Assembly: GCF_937958655.1 (NCBI RefSeq)
Contig: NZ_CALGNH010000047.1
Coordinates: forward strand, 1-35,075
DNA length: 35,075 bases
Source of the DNA: an uncultured Winogradskyella sp.
GTDB lineage: Bacteria; Bacteroidota; Bacteroidia; Flavobacteriales; Flavobacteriaceae
Direction: 5' to 3'
The notes below the pieces were generated by a model. That model was not told the origin of the DNA and made no database searches. It saw only the letters and a list, made by a program, of their open reading frames with translations. The translations under genes were made by a program, and so were the position numbers. Positions within the stretch are counted from its first letter, which is position 1. Every line of letters starts with the position of its first letter. Below, in pieces: positions 32,480 to 35,075 of the stretch.

Positions 32480-32484
32480 TTATC

Positions 32485-32877
32485 ATGCGGTTTAAATACT
32501 CTAAAAAAGATAAGCTAAAAAGTAAGAAGCTCATTGAACAATTATTTACGGAAGGTAAAGCTGTAACAGCCTATCCTCTGCGGTTAATATATCTTAATAC
32601 TGAGCACGAAGATGGAAGCGTTCTCAAAACAGGTGTATCCGTGAGTAAAAGACTTCATAAAACAGCGGTTGCCAGAAATAGAATTAAAAGATTATTAAGA
32701 GAAGCCTATAGACTTAATAAACCCCTATACTTTAACAATAGTTCAACAGCTTATGCGTTTATGATTTTATACCTTAGCAAAGACGGAACAACCTTTGAAG
32801 CAACTGATCGTAAGATGAAACAGTTATTTCAAAAATTTTTAGACAAAATCCCAGAACATGAAAAAACTTCTACATAA
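32485..32877 (+). CDS. rnpA: Ribonuclease P protein component
   Basis: A 130-residue basic RNase P protein, which helps the catalytic RNA cut tRNA 5' leaders. The diagnostic RNR motif is in TAVARNRIKRLLREAYRL. The N-terminus MRFKYSKKDKLKSKKLIEQLF fits the family; the TTG at 32458 would start inside a terminator hairpin and is unlikely to be used. The gene is not next to rpmH as it is in most bacteria. Its last 20 bases overlap the start of the S41 protease gene, so the two are cotranslated. Confidence 0.93.
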   Translation: MRFKYSKKDKLKSKKLIEQLFTEGKAVTAYPLRLIYLNTEHEDGSVLKTGVSVSKRLHKTAVARNRIKRLLREAYRLNKPLYFNNSSTAYAFMILYLSKDGTTFEATDRKMKQLFQKFLDKIPEHEKTST

Positions 32878-34492
32878 AAAGCTAATCATCCCTGCTTTTG
32901 CTGTTCTCTTTTTTTTAAGCACTACGGCATTCAAAAATGATTTCTTTGAAATTGCAAAGCAAATAGAAATTTTTACTACCCTATTTAAAGAACTCAACAT
33001 GAATTATGTTGATGATACCAACCCTGGTGATTTAATGGATACTGCTATTAAGAGTATGTTAGATGATCTAGATCCTTACACAAGGTTTTATAACGAGCAA
33101 GATGTAGAGGCTTCTAGAATCAATAATGCTGGTGACTATACAGGCATAGGTGCAAAAGTTTTAACCTTAAAAGATAAGCTCGTTATTGTAGAACCTTATA
33201 AAAATTACGCTGCAGATAAAGCTGGTCTCAAAGCCGGTGACGAAATTATAAAAGTAGATAATGTTGTTGTTTCTGACTTTAAGGACGATGCTGGTAATTT
33301 ACTACAAGGTGCTGCAGGTACAGAAGTTAATGTAACCTACAAACGCCAAGGAAAAACAAATACGGTAAAAATCACTAGAGAATCTCTAGAAATTAAGGCC
33401 GTTCCTCATTATTCTATGATTGATGATAAAACCGGTTATATTGTTCTTAGAAAATTTAATAAAAAAGCTTCAGCAGAAACTTTAGGTGCGCTACGTGCAT
33501 TAAAAAATCAAGGTGCAACACAACTTATATTAGATTTAAGAGGAAACCCAGGCGGCTTATTAAATGAAGCTGTTAATGTTACTAATATTTTTGTGCCAAA
33601 AAATCAATTGGTTGTTACTACAAAATCTAAAGTTAAAAAATACAATAAGACCTATTATACCAAGCGTGATGCTATTGATACAGAAATTCCATTAATCATT
33701 TTAATTGATGGAAGTAGTGCTTCTGCTAGTGAAATTGTATCTGGCGCCTTACAAGATATGGATAGAGCTGTTGTAGTAGGTGTGCGTAGTTTTGGTAAAG
33801 GTTTAGTACAACGTCCTAAAGCCTTGACCTACGGTACACAAATGAAGATTACAATTTCTAGATACTACACACCATCTGGCCGTTGTATACAAGCCTTAGA
33901 TTACTGGAATAGAGACGAAAACGGTAAAGCCACACGCATAAAAAAGGAAAATTATAATGCTTTTAAAACTAAAAATGGACGTGATGTGTTCGATGGTGGT
34001 GGAGTACAACCAGATATAGAAATAGAACTTTCTAAACAAACACCTATTACTAAGGCTATTTTAAATGAAAACTTAATATTTGATTATGCAACTCAGTATT
34101 ATTACAATAATAAAATTGACGATTATAAAGCATTTAAGCTTTCAGATGCTGACTTTAATAATTTTAAATCTTATTTAAAATCAACGGATTTTAATTTTGA
34201 AACAAAAACAGAAAAAGCCTTAGATAATGCTATTAAGGTTGCAAAAGAAGAAGAACTAAATAGTGTAATTAGCACTGAAATGACCAATTTAACAAGCGCT
34301 TTACAAGCCTATAAAACAAATGCGATTAATGCCAATAAAGTACAATTAAAATCCTTATTAACAGACGAAATTATAAAACGTTATTTCTATAGTGAAGGTC
34401 TCTATGCGTATTATACAGCAAATAATGATGAAATTCTAAAAGCCATTTCTATATTAAATAATCCTAAACAATATGCTAGTATTTTAAGGTAA
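32858..34492 (+). CDS. S41-family C-terminal processing protease
   Basis: A 544-residue exported protease of the CtpA/Prc family, which cuts proteins or peptides from their C-terminus at the envelope. A signal peptide (hydrophobic IIPAFAVLFFLSTTA) is followed by a PDZ domain (about 85-175, GIGAKV, AGLKAGDEIIKVD). The catalytic Ser289 in DGSSASASEI and Lys314 in SFGKGLVQ are 25 residues apart, as in the E. coli enzyme, and the LDLRGNPGG motif (226-233) is intact. The start overlaps rnpA by 20 bases. The C-terminal 170 residues are helical and unassigned. Confidence 0.92.
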   Translation: MKKLLHKKLIIPAFAVLFFLSTTAFKNDFFEIAKQIEIFTTLFKELNMNYVDDTNPGDLMDTAIKSMLDDLDPYTRFYNEQDVEASRINNAGDYTGIGAKVLTLKDKLVIVEPYKNYAADKAGLKAGDEIIKVDNVVVSDFKDDAGNLLQGAAGTEVNVTYKRQGKTNTVKITRESLEIKAVPHYSMIDDKTGYIVLRKFNKKASAETLGALRALKNQGATQLILDLRGNPGGLLNEAVNVTNIFVPKNQLVVTTKSKVKKYNKTYYTKRDAIDTEIPLIILIDGSSASASEIVSGALQDMDRAVVVGVRSFGKGLVQRPKALTYGTQMKITISRYYTPSGRCIQALDYWNRDENGKATRIKKENYNAFKTKNGRDVFDGGGVQPDIEIELSKQTPITKAILNENLIFDYATQYYYNNKIDDYKAFKLSDADFNNFKSYLKSTDFNFETKTEKALDNAIKVAKEEELNSVISTEMTNLTSALQAYKTNAINANKVQLKSLLTDEIIKRYFYSEGLYAYYTANNDEILKAISILNNPKQYASILR

Positions 34493-34589
34493 TACCTACT
34501 TAGTAATGACTTTAAAAATGGTTTTAACAAAAATTATCTATATTTAGCAATAGAGAATTTTTATAAAAACTGAAAAAGTTCTACAAAAA

Positions 34590-35075
34590 ATGAAGTCCCT
34601 ACTTGTTTTCATATGTCTATCCTTTCAGTTTGCTTTTGCGCAAAAAGAAATAAAGCATCAGGTTTATTTTTTAACGGACCAATACGACATTCCTGAAACT
34701 GAAGAAAGCCGTCTTTTACTGTTTTTATCTGAAATTGAAAACATGGACATTAAAAAAATATCTATCTATGGTTTTTGTGATGATAGAGGTAGTGACTCTT
34801 ATAATATGTTATTATCTCAGCAACGTGCAAATGCCATAAAAGAGGTGTTTTCTAATAATGAGTTTGATGAATCCGTTATTACAAATGTAGATGGTAAAGG
34901 AGAAATTCTTCTTAATGTAATTAACGATAATGATCTTTATAAAATTCGTGGACTAAACCGAAAAGTAGAGATTATTGTTAAACCCTATGATCCTCCTCGT
35001 GTAAAAGTTGAGCAACCAAAAAAAGAAACTACGGAAGAATTATTAAGTGGAGAACTTAAAGAAGGAGATAAAATT
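34590..35075 (+). CDS. OmpA-domain envelope protein (3' end beyond the window)
   Basis: The first 162 residues of an exported protein. The signal peptide (MKSLLVFICLSFQFAFAQ) is followed by an OmpA-like peptidoglycan-binding domain: ISIYGFCDDRGSDSYNMLLS and QQRANAIKEVF, then GLNRKVEIIVKP, the usual end. The visible domain is N-terminal rather than C-terminal, and after it a Pro/Lys/Glu-rich stretch begins (VKVEQPKKETTEELL), so more sequence follows outside the window. It probably tethers the outer membrane or a secreted factor to peptidoglycan. Confidence 0.88.
   Translation, partial: MKSLLVFICLSFQFAFAQKEIKHQVYFLTDQYDIPETEESRLLLFLSEIENMDIKKISIYGFCDDRGSDSYNMLLSQQRANAIKEVFSNNEFDESVITNVDGKGEILLNVINDNDLYKIRGLNRKVEIIVKPYDPPRVKVEQPKKETTEELLSGELKEGDKI

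Noticed and set aside
32458..32484. TTG start for rnpA
   Set aside because: It falls inside the terminator hairpin of the M1 gene and the added residues (MAWFSIFVI) are not part of the RnpA family.

Overview
The window looks like a chromosomal segment of a low-GC member of the Flavobacteriaceae (Bacteroidota). The AT-rich DNA, TAnnTTTG-type -7 promoter elements, outer-membrane beta-barrel receptor, Bacteroidota-type MoaCB fusion and gene orders such as DUF177-rpmF-fabH-accB-accC all point that way. No phage, IS element, CRISPR array or rRNA is visible. Most genes are housekeeping; the accessory part is small.

Layout. (1) 1-3014, minus strand: a compact operon YceI-like / FAD reductase-hydroxylase / SAM methyltransferase / type III polyketide synthase (cut by the window edge), probably making a modified phenolic or quinone-type lipid. 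(2) 3077-4635, minus: a DadA-like FAD oxidoreductase and a GreA-fold protein. (3) 4752-8685, minus: DUF177, rpmF, fabH, accB, accC (ribosomal protein plus fatty-acid initiation), with pdxA upstream, ribE divergent from pdxA, and a 14-bp-arm palindrome upstream of the DUF177 promoter. (4) 10480-10683: a tiny proline-rich, C-terminally anchored protein. (5) 11111-17108, minus: a complete molybdenum-cofactor operon, moeA, a ModE-type HTH regulator, an unannotated 41-codon ORF, mobA, a remnant of a siroheme-type methyltransferase gene, moaD, moeB-rhodanese, moaE, moaCB and moaA. A near-perfect ModE-type operator sits 11 bp upstream of moeA. (6) 17264-20591: tRNA(CAU), methylmalonyl-CoA epimerase, rbfA, a LolC/E-type permease and dusB. 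(7) 20628-24080, minus: DUF4345 membrane protein, a lipoprotein and an outer-membrane beta-barrel protein; lepA diverges from it. (8) 26110-35075: cation/proton antiporter, metallo-hydrolase, then S8 protease, M1 peptidase, rnpA, S41 protease and an OmpA-domain protein cut by the window end.

The most interesting points are the putative ModE autoregulatory site paired with a single-domain ModE protein, two small unannotated elements inside the Moco operon (a doubly coupled 41-codon ORF and a decayed cobA/SUMT start), the type III PKS operon that parallels the srsABC phenolic-lipid operon of Streptomyces, and a Gre-factor-like protein that keeps the D-x-x-E acidic tip. All functional calls rest on reading motifs by eye; no database search was run.
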